Of a DNA stretch of 5,092 nt, positions 4,395-5,092 are shown piece after piece. The position numbers and the translations under genes are program-made. Each line of letters begins with the position of its first letter. Within the stretch, counting starts at the first letter, position 1. Source of the stretch: Phycisphaerales bacterium (lineage in GTDB: Bacteria > Planctomycetota > Phycisphaerae > Phycisphaerales > UBA1924); contig JAIEQQ010000625.1 in NCBI GenBank assembly GCA_019747615.1, forward strand, positions 1 through 5,092. The letters are read 5' to 3'. A model generated the notes under the pieces. That model worked only from the letters and a program-made list of their open reading frames with translations. It ran no database searches and was not told where the DNA came from.

Positions 4395-5092
4395 TCAGTC
4401 AGCCAGCGCGCTCACTGCGGGCAGCGTCGCCGGACGCAGCTCCAGGGTGGTGTCGATGCGCATGTTCGACTGGGTGCGATGACGCTCGGTGAAGAACAGC
4501 TTCAGGTCGTACTCGTTGCCATCGACCAGGTGGGTCAGGCGGTCCAGGTCGATCGTCTGGGAGATGGCGCCGTGGACGCCGCCCAGGTCGATGACCAGCT
4601 TGCCACCGATGAAGACGAACACGTCATCGTCGCCGGTGAAGGTGAAGACCTGACCGCCATTCTTGCGGTAGGTGAACTTCGTGGACAGCTCGTAGGAGAA
4701 GTGGAAGTTCTTCGCGCCGTTGCGGGAGTTGCCGAACAACTGGCCATCGACCGGGAAGAAGCCGCCGCGTGATTGATAGGTGGCGTCGTTCTTATCATCG
4801 AACGAGTAGATCTTCGAGCCGCTCTGGCGGCGCAGGGTGATGGGAACCATCGTCGAGGCGTTGGTGCCCGGCACGTCGCGGTACCACTGGGCCATGGTCG
4901 CGGCGCTGGTGGCGGCGCCACCATCCTGCGTCTCCATCGCGGGCGTGGTGTCGCCGGTGCGAGACTGGATGTACGACTTGTTCACGGGCATGATGTTCCG
5001 ACCCGCGGCGTCGCGGCGCTGCGTGGTCACCTTGTTGCCGCCGGAGCGGAAGACGGCGGTGGATTCCAGCAGCTTGGTTAGGTTACGCCGTT
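4395..5092 (-). CDS. Fibro-slime domain protein, C-terminal part
   Basis: Runs off the right edge: the frame is open to 5092, giving about 232 residues plus the stop. A GTG at 5030 lies inside the domain and is not taken as the start. The sequence fits the fibro-slime domain (TIGR02148, related in fold to PA14-type beta domains), known from Fibrobacter, planctomycetes, myxobacteria and slime moulds. In order: AQWYRDVPGTN, the strand pair GSKIYSFDDK, GGFFPVDGQLFGNS, NFHFSYELSTKFTY, then the core VFTFTGDDDVFVFIGGKLVIDLGG with its Asp triplet, GVHGAISQTIDLDRL, and LFFTERHRTQSNMRIDTTLEL. The Asp cluster and the GGVH motif suggest calcium and carbohydrate or surface binding by analogy with PA14 domains. 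It ends only 13 residues after the last domain strand, without a PEP-CTERM, transmembrane or other sorting signal. The N-terminus, and any signal peptide, lie outside the window. Probably secreted or surface-exposed. Confidence 0.9.
   Translation of the reverse strand, partial: RRNLTKLLESTAVFRSGGNKVTTQRRDAAGRNIMPVNKSYIQSRTGDTTPAMETQDGGAATSAATMAQWYRDVPGTNASTMVPITLRRQSGSKIYSFDDKNDATYQSRGGFFPVDGQLFGNSRNGAKNFHFSYELSTKFTYRKNGGQVFTFTGDDDVFVFIGGKLVIDLGGVHGAISQTIDLDRLTHLVDGNEYDLKLFFTERHRTQSNMRIDTTLELRPATLPAVSALAD

Noticed and set aside
4479..5081. Plus-strand frames opposite the fibro-slime gene
   Set aside because: They are antisense to a domain with clear conserved motifs.

Overview
The window is high-GC bacterial DNA with a gene set and style that point to a planctomycete, most likely Phycisphaerae or a close relative. 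The pointers are a fibro-slime domain protein, a SecG with a long Pro/Ala/Thr-rich tail, a lipoprotein-type Gfo/Idh/MocA oxidoreductase, and 7- and 8-bp tandem repeats between genes. This placement is inferred from protein character; no database search was run.

Layout, left to right. (1) Positions 1-413, minus strand: N-terminal part of an FAD-dependent, phytoene-desaturase-like oxidoreductase running off the left edge, with a doubtful reading frame below about position 165. (2) 445-1566, minus: Gfo/Idh/MocA family oxidoreductase with a lipoprotein signal peptide. (3) 1567-1799: a 233-bp gap with two unrelated short tandem-repeat arrays. (4) 1800-2690, minus: yicC endoribonuclease, starting at TTG behind a clear Shine-Dalgarno sequence. 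(5) 2748-3347, minus: secG. (6) 3348-3681: divergent intergenic region. (7) 3682-4200, plus: small lipoprotein of unknown function, the only plus-strand gene. (8) 4201-4394: intergenic region with a strong hairpin terminator for the gene to its right. (9) 4395-5092, minus: C-terminal part of a fibro-slime domain protein running off the right edge.

secG, yicC, the Gfo/Idh gene and the FAD gene lie in the same direction in that order. secG-yicC (57-bp gap) and Gfo/Idh-FAD (31-bp gap) could each be co-transcribed; the 233-bp repeat-bearing gap between yicC and the Gfo/Idh gene makes one four-gene operon less certain. Functionally this is mostly housekeeping (protein export, RNA turnover) beside envelope proteins and two oxidoreductases. 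I see no defence system, mobile element, CRISPR array, tRNA or rRNA, and no convincing new multi-gene system. The features most worth a second look are the tandem arrays, the SecG tail, the lipoprotein signal on the Gfo/Idh enzyme, and the possible frame disruption in the FAD gene.
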